From contig NZ_FOZW01000006.1 of assembly GCF_900116195.1 (NCBI RefSeq), positions 62,001-126,000 of the forward strand: 64,000 bases of DNA, given 5' to 3'. The notes under the pieces are model-generated. The model saw only the letters and a list, made by a program, of their open reading frames with translations, was not told the DNA's origin and did not search any database. Positions within the stretch are counted from its first letter, which is position 1; each line of letters begins with the position of its first letter. This DNA is from Alloyangia pacifica (GTDB taxonomy: Bacteria; Pseudomonadota; Alphaproteobacteria; Rhodobacterales; Rhodobacteraceae). Positions 55,228 through 64,000 of this stretch are shown one piece after another. Position numbers and translations under genes: made by a program.

Positions 55228-57147
55228 GTGAGACGTACCCCGAAGGAAAGCTCCGACAGCTGGCGCCGCATCTCGCGCCGCGCCCTGCTGCTGGGCGGCG
55301 CGCAGCTGGGCTTTGCCGGAATGCTGGGCCTGCGGATGCATCACATGCAGGTCGATCAGGCCGACGAATTCCGTCTCCTGGCGGAGGAAAACCGCATCAA
55401 CATGCGACTGATCCCGCCGAGCCGTGGCCGCATCTTCGACCGCAAGGGCCATGTGATCGCCGAGAACACCCCGACCTACCGCATCACTCTCGTGCGCGAG
55501 GATGCCGGGGACGTGGAGGAGGTCATCGCCAAGCTCTCGGCACTGGTCGAGCTGGACGAGGACGAGCTCAACCGCGCGCTGGCCGAGATGCGCCGCTCCG
55601 CTCCCTTCCTGCCGATCACCATCGCCGACCGGGTGAGCTGGGAGTCGATCAGCCGCGTCGCGGTCAACGCCCCCGCCCTGCCCGGCGTGACGCCAGAGGT
55701 CGGCCTGTCGCGCTTCTATCCCGACCACGGCAACTTCGCGCATGTGGTGGGCTATGTCGGCCCGGTCTCGGAGCGCGATCTCGAACGCTACGAGGACCCG
55801 GAGCCGGTGCTGCGCATCCCGCGCTTCCAGATCGGCAAGGTCGGGGTGGAGGCCAAATACGAGGAGCAGCTGCGCGGCAAGGCCGGGGCCAAGCGGGTCG
55901 AGGTCAACGCCGTGGGCCGGGTGATGCGCGAGCTCGATCGGCGCGAGGGCGACAATGGTGCCGATATCCAGCTGACCATCGATGCGGATCTGCAGGACTA
56001 CGTCCAGGCACGGCTTGGACATGAGTCCGCCTCCTGCGTCGTCATGGACGTGGAGAAGGGCGATCTTCTGGCCATCGCATCGGCCCCGTCCTTCGACCCC
56101 AACAAGTTCGTGCGCGGCATCTCGGTGCCCGACTATGCGATCCTGCGCGAAAACGATCACCGTCCGCTCGCGTCGAAGACCGTGCAGGATGCCTACCCGC
56201 CCGGCTCGACCTTCAAGATGGTCACCGCGCTGGCGGCGCTCGAGGCCGGCGTGCTCTCGCCCGACGACACCGTCTGGTGTCCCGGTCACCTGGAGGTCGG
56301 CTCGCGCCGCTTCCACTGTTGGAAGCGCGCGGGCCATGGCCATCTGACGCTCGAACAGGCGCTGCAGCAGAGCTGCGACGTCTTCTTCTACGACGTCGCC
56401 ATGAAGGTGGGCATCGACCGCATCGCGGATGTCGGCCGGCGGCTTGGGCTCGGCATCGCGCCGGATGTGCCGATGTCGGCGATCACCTCGGGCATCATGC
56501 CTGACAAGGACTGGAAGCAGCGCGAGCGCGGCAAGGGCTGGCTGATCGGCGACACGGTGAACGCCTCGATCGGACAGGGCTTCGTGCTGACCTCGCCGCT
56601 GCAGCTGGCGATCATGACCGCCCGCATCGCCACCGGCCGCGAGGTTCACCCGCGGCTGGTCAAGACCATCGACGGCGTCGAGCCGGAGATCGTCGGCGGC
56701 CAGGATCTGGACATCAACCCAAACCACCTGCGCTGGGTGCGCAAGGGCATGTCGTCGGTGATGAACACCGCGCGCGGCACCGGCTACCGCTCGCGCTCGG
56801 TTGCCGAAGGCTACGAGCTCGCAGGCAAGTCGGGCACGGCACAGGTGCGCAACCGCGTGGTCAGCAACGAGGACGTGCCCTGGATCGAGCGCGACCATGC
56901 GCTCTTCGTGGGCTACGGGCCGGTGAACGCGCCGCGTGTCGCGGTCTCGGTGGTCGTCGAGCACGGCGGCGGCGGCTCTTCCGCAGGCGCGCCCATCATG
57001 CGGGACGTCGCGCTGCAGGCGTTGTACGGCGGCACGCCGCCGCTCGACGCCTACCCCTCGTCGGACCACGAGAAGATCAAGGAGCTGCAGGAACGGCTCA
57101 CCCGCGAGCGTCTCGAGCGCGCGGAACAGGCCCGGGGGCGCGCGTGA
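55228..57147 (+). CDS. mrdA: Penicillin-binding protein 2
   Basis: 639 aa. One membrane anchor (about 19-36) and a dimerisation domain precede the transpeptidase domain with SxxK in PGSTFKMV, SxN-like SCD in QQSCDVFFYDVA and KSGTAQVR. It cross-links peptidoglycan during elongation with RodA. The GTG at 55228 is used because GAGGAGG lies five bases before it; an ATG at 55198 is also in frame but overlaps mreD. The rodA start overlaps its stop. Confidence 0.95.
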   Translation: MRRTPKESSDSWRRISRRALLLGGAQLGFAGMLGLRMHHMQVDQADEFRLLAEENRINMRLIPPSRGRIFDRKGHVIAENTPTYRITLVREDAGDVEEVIAKLSALVELDEDELNRALAEMRRSAPFLPITIADRVSWESISRVAVNAPALPGVTPEVGLSRFYPDHGNFAHVVGYVGPVSERDLERYEDPEPVLRIPRFQIGKVGVEAKYEEQLRGKAGAKRVEVNAVGRVMRELDRREGDNGADIQLTIDADLQDYVQARLGHESASCVVMDVEKGDLLAIASAPSFDPNKFVRGISVPDYAILRENDHRPLASKTVQDAYPPGSTFKMVTALAALEAGVLSPDDTVWCPGHLEVGSRRFHCWKRAGHGHLTLEQALQQSCDVFFYDVAMKVGIDRIADVGRRLGLGIAPDVPMSAITSGIMPDKDWKQRERGKGWLIGDTVNASIGQGFVLTSPLQLAIMTARIATGREVHPRLVKTIDGVEPEIVGGQDLDINPNHLRWVRKGMSSVMNTARGTGYRSRSVAEGYELAGKSGTAQVRNRVVSNEDVPWIERDHALFVGYGPVNAPRVAVSVVVEHGGGGSSAGAPIMRDVALQALYGGTPPLDAYPSSDHEKIKELQERLTRERLERAEQARGRA

Positions 57148-58283
57148 GCTATCTCGAGTATACGGTCAAGACCACGCCCACCGGCTGGCGCAAGGTGCTC
57201 TACATCAACTGGCCGCTGGTGATCCTGCTGACCGCCGTGGCCTGCGTCGGCTTCCTGATGCTCTACTCGGTGGCCGGCGGACGGCTCGACACCTGGGCCG
57301 AGCCGCAGATGAAACGCTTCGGCCTCGGGCTCGCGGCGATGTTCATCACCGCCATGGTGCCGATCTGGCTGTGGCGCAACCTGTCGGTGCTGGCCTACCT
57401 CGGCTCGCTCGGCCTGCTGGTGGCGGTGGAGCTCTTCGGCACGGTCGGCATGGGCGCGCAACGCTGGATCGACGTCGGCTTCATGCGCCTGCAGCCCTCG
57501 GAGCTGATGAAGATCTCGCTGGTGATGGTGCTGGCCGCCTACTATGACTGGCTGCCGCTGAAGAAGACCTCGCGGCCGCTTTGGGTGCTGATGCCGATTG
57601 TCCTGATCATGCTGCCCACCGGGCTGACGCTGATCCAGCCCGACCTAGGCACGGCGCTGCTGCTCATGATCGGTGGCGGGCTGATCATGTTCCTTGCCGG
57701 GGTCCACTGGGCCTATTTCGCCGTGGTGATCGCCGCCGGGGTCGGGACGATCTTCACCGTCTTCGAGTCGCGCGGCACCGACTGGCAGCTGCTGAAGGAC
57801 TACCAGTTCCGGCGCATCGACACCTTCCTCGATCCTTCCACCGATCCGCTCGGCGCGGGCTATCACATCACCCAGGCCAAGATCGCCATGGGCTCCGGCG
57901 GCTGGACCGGGCGCGGCTTCATGCAGGGCACCCAGTCGCGGCTGAACTTCCTGCCCGAGAAGCACACGGACTTCATCTTCAACACGCTCGCGGAGGAGTT
58001 CGGGTTCGTCGGGGGCATGTCGCTGCTGGTGCTCTACGTGCTGATCCTGCTGTTCTGCATCTTTGCCGCGCTGCGCAACCGCGACCGCTTCTCCTCGCTG
58101 CTGACGCTGGGCATCGGGCTGACCTTCTTCCTCTACTTCGCGGTCAACATGTCGATGGTCATGGGCCTCGCCCCGGTGGTCGGCGTGCCGCTGCCGATGG
58201 TCAGCTACGGTGGCTCGGCGATGCTGGTGTTGATGATCGCCTTCGGCCTCGTGCAGAGTGCGCATATCCACAGGCCACGCTAG
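57144..58283 (+). CDS. rodA: Rod shape-determining protein RodA (SEDS glycosyltransferase)
   Basis: 379 aa with about ten membrane helices. MGAQRWIDVGFMRLQPSELMK, LIQPDLGTALLL and the later PEKHTDFIFNTLAEEFGFVG with VPLPMVSYGGSAML are the SEDS motifs. It polymerises lipid II with PBP2 as partner. It starts with GTG overlapping the mrdA stop (GTGA). Confidence 0.97.
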   Translation: MSYLEYTVKTTPTGWRKVLYINWPLVILLTAVACVGFLMLYSVAGGRLDTWAEPQMKRFGLGLAAMFITAMVPIWLWRNLSVLAYLGSLGLLVAVELFGTVGMGAQRWIDVGFMRLQPSELMKISLVMVLAAYYDWLPLKKTSRPLWVLMPIVLIMLPTGLTLIQPDLGTALLLMIGGGLIMFLAGVHWAYFAVVIAAGVGTIFTVFESRGTDWQLLKDYQFRRIDTFLDPSTDPLGAGYHITQAKIAMGSGGWTGRGFMQGTQSRLNFLPEKHTDFIFNTLAEEFGFVGGMSLLVLYVLILLFCIFAALRNRDRFSSLLTLGIGLTFFLYFAVNMSMVMGLAPVVGVPLPMVSYGGSAMLVLMIAFGLVQSAHIHRPR

Positions 58284-58300
58284 ACTTCACAAGGACTTCC

Positions 58301-59236
58301 ATGACCACAACGATCCTCTTCGCCGCCCCGCAGGACAGCTGGGACGCCTACCGCGCGCCGCTCACCGAGGCGCTGGACGCCACGGGGATCGACTACCGCC
58401 TCTCCCGCGACATCCCCGCCGAGGAGGTCGAGTACATCGTCTATGCGCCCAGCTCCGGCCTGACCGACTTCACCGGCTTTCCGAAGCTCAAGGCGGTGCT
58501 GAGCCTCTGGGCCGGGGTGGAGAAGATCGTCGGCAACGACAGGCTGACGGTGCCGCTCACCCGCATGGTCGACGACGAGGGGCTGACCCAGGGCATGGTC
58601 GAATACGTCACCGGCCACGCCCTGCGCCATCACCTCGGAATGGACGCGCATATCGTGAACCCCGACCACCGCTGGGAGGGTAAGGCGCCGCCGCTGGCGC
58701 GCGAGCGCCCGGTCACGGTGCTGGGCCTCGGCATGCTGGGCCGCGCCTGCGCCCGGCAGCTGGCGCAGATCGGCTTCCCGGTGACCGGCTGGAGCCGCAC
58801 CCCGCGCGAGATCGAGGGCATCCGCTGCCTGTCCGGTACCGAGGGCCTGGCCGAGGCGCTCAGCGGCGCGCAGATCGTCGTGCTGCTGCTGCCCTCCACC
58901 CCGCAGACAGAGAACACCCTCGGCGCCGAGCAGTTCGCGCTGCTGGCCCCCGGCGCCGCGATCATCAATCCCGGTCGCGGCCCGCTGATCGACGACGAGG
59001 CCCTGCTGGCAGCGCTCGACAGCGGCCAGGTCGGCCAGGCCACGCTCGACGTCTTCCGCGTCGAGCCGCTGCCGCAGGACCACCCGTTCTGGGCCCACCC
59101 ACGGGTCACCGTCACCCCGCATATCGCCGCCGAGACCCGGGCGGACTCGGCCTCGCGGGTGATTGCCGAGAACGTGCGGCGCGGCGTCACGGGCGCGCCG
59201 CTGCTGCATCTTGTGGACCGGGGCGCGGGATACTGA
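58301..59236 (+). CDS. ghrA: Glyoxylate/hydroxypyruvate reductase A
   Basis: 311 aa, D-2-hydroxyacid dehydrogenase family. The NAD(P) motif GLGMLGRACARQL, LLLPSTPQTENTL, GRGPLIDDEALL, VEPLPQDHPFW and the catalytic His in VTPHIAAETR match GhrA. It reduces glyoxylate and hydroxypyruvate. Seventeen bases after rodA, so it may share its transcript, though its function differs. Confidence 0.92.
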   Translation: MTTTILFAAPQDSWDAYRAPLTEALDATGIDYRLSRDIPAEEVEYIVYAPSSGLTDFTGFPKLKAVLSLWAGVEKIVGNDRLTVPLTRMVDDEGLTQGMVEYVTGHALRHHLGMDAHIVNPDHRWEGKAPPLARERPVTVLGLGMLGRACARQLAQIGFPVTGWSRTPREIEGIRCLSGTEGLAEALSGAQIVVLLLPSTPQTENTLGAEQFALLAPGAAIINPGRGPLIDDEALLAALDSGQVGQATLDVFRVEPLPQDHPFWAHPRVTVTPHIAAETRADSASRVIAENVRRGVTGAPLLHLVDRGAGY

Positions 59237-59273
59237 TAAGGCGCGGCGCATCTTAACTGGAGATGCTGCCGCC

Positions 59274-59969
59274 ATGCCCCTGCCCGAGACCTTCGACCGC
59301 ACCGTGAAGATCGCCCCCTCGATCCTCTCCGCCGATTTTGCCAATTTCGGCGCCGAGATCCGCGCCGTCGAGGCGCAGGGCGCCGACTGGATCCACGTCG
59401 ACGTGATGGATGGGCATTTCGTGCCCAATCTCACCTTCGGCCCGCCGCTGGTGAAGGCGATCCGCCCGCATATCTCGACGGTCATGGACGTGCACCTGAT
59501 GATCGCCCCGGTTGATCCCTACATCGAGGCCTTCGCGGACGCAGGCGCCGACATCATCACCGCCCACCTCGAGGCCGGCGCGCACACCCATCGCACGCTG
59601 CAGGCGATCCGCGCGACAGGTGCCAAGGCCGGTCTCGCGCTCAACCCCGGCACGCCGGTCGAAGCCGCCGCGCCGCTGCTGGATCTCTGCGATCTCGTCT
59701 GCCTGATGACCGTCAACCCCGGCTTCGGCGGTCAGAAGTTCATCCACAGCCAGATCGCCCAGGTGCGCAAGATGCGCGAGATGATCGGCGACCGCGAGAT
59801 CCACATCGAGATCGACGGCGGCGTCGATCCCGCCACCGCCCCGCTGGTGGTCGAGGCCGGTGCCGACGTGCTGGTGGCGGGCTCCGCCGTCTTCCGCGGC
59901 GGCTCGGTCGAGAATCCCGCCCCCTACGGTGAGAACATCCGCGCCATCCGCGCCAGTCTCGGGGGCTGA
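59274..59969 (+). CDS. rpe: Ribulose-phosphate 3-epimerase
   Basis: 231 aa. KIAPSILSADFANFG, the active-site HVDVMDGHFVPNLTFGP, VNPGFGGQKFI and EIDGGVDPATAPLVVEAGAD are the Rpe signature regions. It interconverts ribulose 5-phosphate and xylulose 5-phosphate in the pentose phosphate pathway. The ATG at 59274 gives the usual N-terminus; GGAG lies 11 bases upstream. The gap to ghrA is 37 bases. Confidence 0.96.
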   Translation: MPLPETFDRTVKIAPSILSADFANFGAEIRAVEAQGADWIHVDVMDGHFVPNLTFGPPLVKAIRPHISTVMDVHLMIAPVDPYIEAFADAGADIITAHLEAGAHTHRTLQAIRATGAKAGLALNPGTPVEAAAPLLDLCDLVCLMTVNPGFGGQKFIHSQIAQVRKMREMIGDREIHIEIDGGVDPATAPLVVEAGADVLVAGSAVFRGGSVENPAPYGENIRAIRASLGG

Positions 59970-59981
59970 GCAAAGCCCGAA

Positions 59982-60117
59982 CGCCCCGCGGGGAGGCACG
60001 CTCCGGCCTGCCTCCGGCGGGGATATCTGGGTCTAGACGAAACACAGGGACCCTGCCCTTCGTCCTGATGAAAATATCCCGGGGAAGAGGCGCGCAGCGC
60101 CTCGGGGCAGAGCCCCC
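59982..60117. repeat. Dispersed palindromic element, copy E (two arms)
   Basis: Arm 1 (59982-60045) has CGCCCCGCGGGG and GGCCTGCCTCCGGCGGGG then ATATC and TCTAGACGAAAC. Arm 2 (60058-60117) is inverted, with CTTCGTCC, AAAATATCCCGGGG, hairpin 60087-60103 (stem GAGGCGC, loop GCA) and a second short hairpin. The plan is the same as copy C. It lies between the convergent rpe and the sulfate-type transporter. Confidence 0.72.
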
Positions 60118-60129
60118 TTCCGTCCGACC

Positions 60130-60167
60130 AAAAAAGGGCGCCGCGATCTCCCGCGGCGCCCTTCTTT
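60130..60167. terminator. Bidirectional terminator between rpe and sulP
   Basis: A 12-base perfect stem (AAGGGCGCCGCG / CGCGGCGCCCTT, loop ATCTCC, 60134-60163). On the minus strand it is followed by six T (60135-60130), so it clearly terminates the transporter gene; on the plus strand CTTTC follows. Confidence 0.9.
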
Positions 60168-60187
60168 CATTTCTGCTGTCCCGGGGG

Positions 60188-61807
60188 TCAGTGCCCGCCG
60201 AGAATACCCGTGCGGACGTGATAGTCCGCGGCCAGCGCGTAATCGGGGTCGTCGTCGCTGTCGATCACCAGGTGACCGGCCTTGGTCAGCAACCGGTGGC
60301 AGTCACGCGACAGGTGGCGCAGTTGCAGGCGCTTGCCCGCCGCCTCGTACTTGCCGGCCACCGCCTCGATCGCCTGCAGCGCCGACTGGTCCACGACGCG
60401 GCTGTCGGCGAAGTCGACGATGACCGCCTTGGGGTCGCCCTCGATGTCGAAGAGCTCGGCAAAGCCGTCGCTCGAGCCGAAGAACAGCGGACCCTGGATC
60501 TGGTATACCTTGGCGCCCTCCGGAGTGGTGTAGCTCTTGGCATGGATGCGGCGCGCGTTGTTCCAGGCATAGGCCAGCGCCGACACGATCACGCCGACGA
60601 CCACCGCCACGGCGAGATCCTCGAACACCGTCACCACCGTCACCAGCACGATGACGAAAGCGTCCATCAGCGGCACTTTGGCGAGGATGCGCAGGCTGTT
60701 CCAGGCGAAGGTGCCGATCACCACCATGAACATCACCCCGACAAGCGCGGCGAGCGGGATAAGCTCGATCAGCGGCGAGGCGAAGAGGATGAACGACAGC
60801 AGGAAGAGCGCCGCGACGATGCCGGCGATACGTGTGCGCCCGCCCGACTTCACGTTGATCATCGACTGGCCGATCATCGCGCAGCCGCCCATGCCGCCGA
60901 AGAAGCCGGTGACCACGTTGGCCGTCCCCTGGGCGATGCACTCCTGGCTGGCACCGCCGCGCTGGCCGGTCATCTCGCCGACGAGGTTGAGGGTCAGCAG
61001 GCTCTCGATCAGGCCGATGGCGGCGAGGATCACCGCATAGGGCAGGATGATCTGCAGCGTCTCGAGGTTGAGCGGCACCATCGGCAGGTGGAACGGCGGG
61101 AACTGGCCCTTGATCGAGGCCATGTCGCCGACCCGCGGCACGTCGAGCCCGAAGGCGATGACGATGGCGGCGGTCACCGCGATGCCGGCGAGCGGCGCCG
61201 GGATCACCTTGGTCAGCTTGGGCAGCAGCCAGATGATCGCCATGGTCAGCGCTACGAGGCCGAGCATCATCGCCAGTTGCAGGCCAGAGAGCCATTCACC
61301 GGGCGACACCCCCGGCACGGCGGTGCCCGGCACCTTGAACTGCGTCAGCTGCGCCATGAAGATGACGATCGCGAGGCCGTTGACGAAGCCCAGCATGACC
61401 GGGTGCGGCACCAGCCGGATGAACTTGCCCCAGTGCATGACCCCGGCAAAGATCTGCAGGATGCCCATCAGCACCACCGTGGCGAAGAGATACTCGACGC
61501 CATGATCCGCCACCAACGCCACCATGACCACCGCCAGCGCGCCCGTGGCGCCCGAGATCATCCCCGGCCGGCCACCGATCAGCGCGGTGATCAGCCCCAC
61601 CATGAAGGCGGCATAGAGACCCACCAGCGGGTGCACCCCGGCGACGAAGGCGAAGGCCACCGCCTCGGGCACCAGCGCCAGCGCCACGGTCAGGCCGGAC
61701 AGGATGTCGGTGCGGATCTGTGCGGGGGTAAGCCGCGCCGTGGGCGACAGGCTCAGGTCGGGTTTCTGAATGCGGCTGGCGTATCGCGCCAGGAGGGCTT
61801 TGGCCAT
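60188..61807 (-). CDS. SulP family inorganic anion transporter
   Basis: 539 aa. The transport part has about 10-14 membrane helices (DILSGLTVALALVPEAVAFA, GLYAAFMVGLITALIGGRPG, MGGCAMIGQSMINVKSGGRT). A C-terminal STAS domain (VIVDFADSRVVDQSALQAIE) follows. Members carry sulfate, bicarbonate or other anions into the cell. The ATG at 61807 gives the usual start. It is divergent from the TauE/SafE gene. Confidence 0.94.
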   Translation of the reverse strand: MAKALLARYASRIQKPDLSLSPTARLTPAQIRTDILSGLTVALALVPEAVAFAFVAGVHPLVGLYAAFMVGLITALIGGRPGMISGATGALAVVMVALVADHGVEYLFATVVLMGILQIFAGVMHWGKFIRLVPHPVMLGFVNGLAIVIFMAQLTQFKVPGTAVPGVSPGEWLSGLQLAMMLGLVALTMAIIWLLPKLTKVIPAPLAGIAVTAAIVIAFGLDVPRVGDMASIKGQFPPFHLPMVPLNLETLQIILPYAVILAAIGLIESLLTLNLVGEMTGQRGGASQECIAQGTANVVTGFFGGMGGCAMIGQSMINVKSGGRTRIAGIVAALFLLSFILFASPLIELIPLAALVGVMFMVVIGTFAWNSLRILAKVPLMDAFVIVLVTVVTVFEDLAVAVVVGVIVSALAYAWNNARRIHAKSYTTPEGAKVYQIQGPLFFGSSDGFAELFDIEGDPKAVIVDFADSRVVDQSALQAIEAVAGKYEAAGKRLQLRHLSRDCHRLLTKAGHLVIDSDDDPDYALAADYHVRTGILGGH

Positions 61808-62031
61808 GGGGAGCTATCCAATCGGTCTGTTTGCGCGCGTCCTTGCCCATAAGGCACACGGGCCGCGAGCGCTACCCGCCTGCGCATGGATTCAGCAGAT
61901 CGCTCCCGATTGATGCAGTTGCGCAGGAGAGCGTCCGCGCTCGCGCATGCGTGAGCCTGCAAAACGGGCATTCGCGCGGCATCGGCCCATCTGGTCCCTC
62001 GGGGAGGAGCGCACCCGCAAGGAGCCCGACG

Positions 62032-62772
62032 TTGACCGAAACCACGCTACTGATCCTCGCCGCGCTGATCGTCGGCCTGTCGAAGGGCGGGCTGGCCTCC
62101 GCCGCCGCCATCGCGGTACCGATGCTCGCGCTCTTCATGAACCCGGTGAAGGCCGCCGCCACGCTCCTGCCGGTCTACATCGTCACCGACTGGATCGGGG
62201 TCTGGCTCTATCGGCGCAACTACTCGGCGCGTAACCTCGCGATCCTGACGCCCTCGATCGTGCTCGGCGTCGGCATCGCCACGCTGATCACCCCCTACAC
62301 GCCGGAAAGCGTGCTGCTGCTCTTCACCGGCGCCATCGGGCTCTGGTACTGCCTGCGCACCTGGCTGAAACGCGGCCGCGCCGAGAAGGCCGAGGCGCGG
62401 GTCGCACCGGGAATCTTCTGGGGTGCCACCACCGGCATCGCCAGCTTCATCACCCATTCCGGCGCGCCGCCGGCGCAGGCTTACCTGTTGCCGCAGCAGC
62501 TGCCGAAGCTCGAGTTCGCCGGCACCATCGCCATCGCCTTCGCGGTGGGCAACCTCGTGAAGCTGCCCGCCTATTTCGCGATCGGACAGCTCGACGGGCT
62601 GAACTGGGGGCTGATCGGCGGGCTCGCGGTCGCGGGGATCGCCGGCACCTACGCCGGGCGCCGGCTCACCGCCTGGCTGCCCGAGGCGCTCTACATGCGG
62701 GTGATCCAGGGCTTCCTGTTCCTGCTGTCGCTGATCTTGCTGTTCCGCGGGGCCCGCGACCTGATCAGCTGA
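62032..62772 (+). CDS. TauE/SafE family anion permease (second copy)
   Basis: 246 aa, with about eight membrane helices and the two family motifs VGLSKGGLASAAAI and GIASFITHSGAPPAQAY. It starts with TTG at 62032, with AAGGAG seven bases upstream; no ATG is in frame before the first motif. The protein is a distant paralogue of that at 4421-5182. It diverges from sulP, suggesting a link to sulfur anions, but substrate is unknown. Confidence 0.88.
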   Translation: MTETTLLILAALIVGLSKGGLASAAAIAVPMLALFMNPVKAAATLLPVYIVTDWIGVWLYRRNYSARNLAILTPSIVLGVGIATLITPYTPESVLLLFTGAIGLWYCLRTWLKRGRAEKAEARVAPGIFWGATTGIASFITHSGAPPAQAYLLPQQLPKLEFAGTIAIAFAVGNLVKLPAYFAIGQLDGLNWGLIGGLAVAGIAGTYAGRRLTAWLPEALYMRVIQGFLFLLSLILLFRGARDLIS

Positions 62773-62828
62773 GCCCCCTTTTCTTCGCGGTCGCCGCAAG
62801 GCAGGCTGCGCGCGAAAGGAGACCGTGC

Positions 62829-63701
<873 letters not shown>

Positions 63702-63774
63702 ACGAACCCACTCCCCCATTGCCCCGTACCCGCCGCCGCGCCAGACTGCCCGCCGAACAGGACAGGACCCCGAC

Positions 63775-64000
63775 ATGCCCCTCGATCTCTGGCTGACCTT
63801 TGTGGCCGCCTCCGTCGCGCTGCTGCTGATCCCCGGCCCGACCGTGCTGCTGGTGCTCTCCTACGCGCTCTCGAAGGGCCGCTCGGTAGCGCTGGCCTCG
63901 GCGGCGGGCGTGGCGCTCGGCGATTTCACCGCGATGAGCCTGTCGCTGGCGGGGCTCGGCGCGCTGGTGCTGGCCTCGGCCACCGCCTTCACCGTGCTGA
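63775..64000 (+). CDS. LysE/RhtB family exporter (partial)
   Basis: The first 75 codons, cut by the window edge. The N-terminal helix and LLIPGPTVLLVLSYALSKG with the conserved Pro-Gly-Pro and the following SAAGVALGDFT motif mark the LysE/RhtB amino acid exporter family. GGACAGGA lies upstream of the ATG. Substrate not known. Confidence 0.88.
   Translation, partial: MPLDLWLTFVAASVALLLIPGPTVLLVLSYALSKGRSVALASAAGVALGDFTAMSLSLAGLGALVLASATAFTVL

Noticed and set aside
60068-61852. 594-codon plus-strand frame opposite sulP
   Set aside because: Asp/His/Arg-rich shadow of the transporter, with no signal for translation and no family motif.

Overview
The window is a GC-rich, gene-dense chromosomal segment of an alphaproteobacterium. 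It most likely comes from the Rhodobacteraceae (Roseobacter group). The basis is the gene content and order: FnrL beside hemN and the cbb3 oxidase loci, cytochrome c552 (CycM type), a urease operon with small family-specific ORFs, and an mreBCD-mrdA-rodA cluster. No rRNA or tRNA gene, insertion sequence, phage region or CRISPR array was seen. This looks like core chromosome, not an island.

Layout. 1-2.0 kb: urease operon on the minus strand (ureD, ureA, a 55-aa membrane ORF, ureB, a 109-aa ORF; ureC would lie off the left edge). 2.2-5.2 kb: trmO, the dgoK-dgoA galactonate-pathway pair and a TauE/SafE permease. 5.2-5.6 kb: a non-coding stretch with a 17-bp minisatellite. 5.6-13.4 kb: a predicted peptide-ligase cluster, namely a transglutaminase-DUF2126 protein, a circularly permuted ATP-grasp/alpha-E fusion, a second transglutaminase and an uncharacterised protein. 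13.5-18.5 kb: an SDR, a small secreted protein, YjbQ, nrdR-ribD and a Glu/Leu/Phe/Val-type dehydrogenase. 18.8-21.5 kb: three Tad-type proteins, one with a vWA domain. 21.6-24.7 kb: prephenate dehydratase, membrane cytochrome c552, a NUDIX protein and a lipocalin-like protein. 24.9-30.8 kb: the yejABEF peptide ABC transporter.

30.9-44.7 kb is a microaerobic respiration block. hemN and fnrL diverge from one FNR-type box. A universal stress gene and ccoNOQP diverge from a second, perfect box. ccoGHIS has its own third box, behind an embedded lysR gene. Together these supply the heme pathway enzyme, the oxygen sensor, the cbb3 oxidase and its copper and assembly factors. A DUF1428/marR pair with a palindromic operator sits inside the block.

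44.9-52.2 kb: an EF-hand protein, a GMC oxidoreductase, a divergent lrp/ald pair, a cation diffusion facilitator, mscL, an outer-membrane-like protein and YtoQ. 52.6-58.3 kb: the rod-shape operon mreB-mreC-mreD-mrdA-rodA, followed by ghrA and rpe. 60.2-64.0 kb: a SulP transporter, a second TauE/SafE permease, mtnP and the start of a LysE-family exporter.

Two things stand out beyond routine annotation. One is the ATP-grasp/transglutaminase cluster, whose product is unknown. The other is a family of dispersed palindromic elements at five intergenic sites, four of them between convergent genes. Each combines GC-rich hairpins with a GTATTT or GATATTT core. Calls rest on reading the sequence only; no database search was run.
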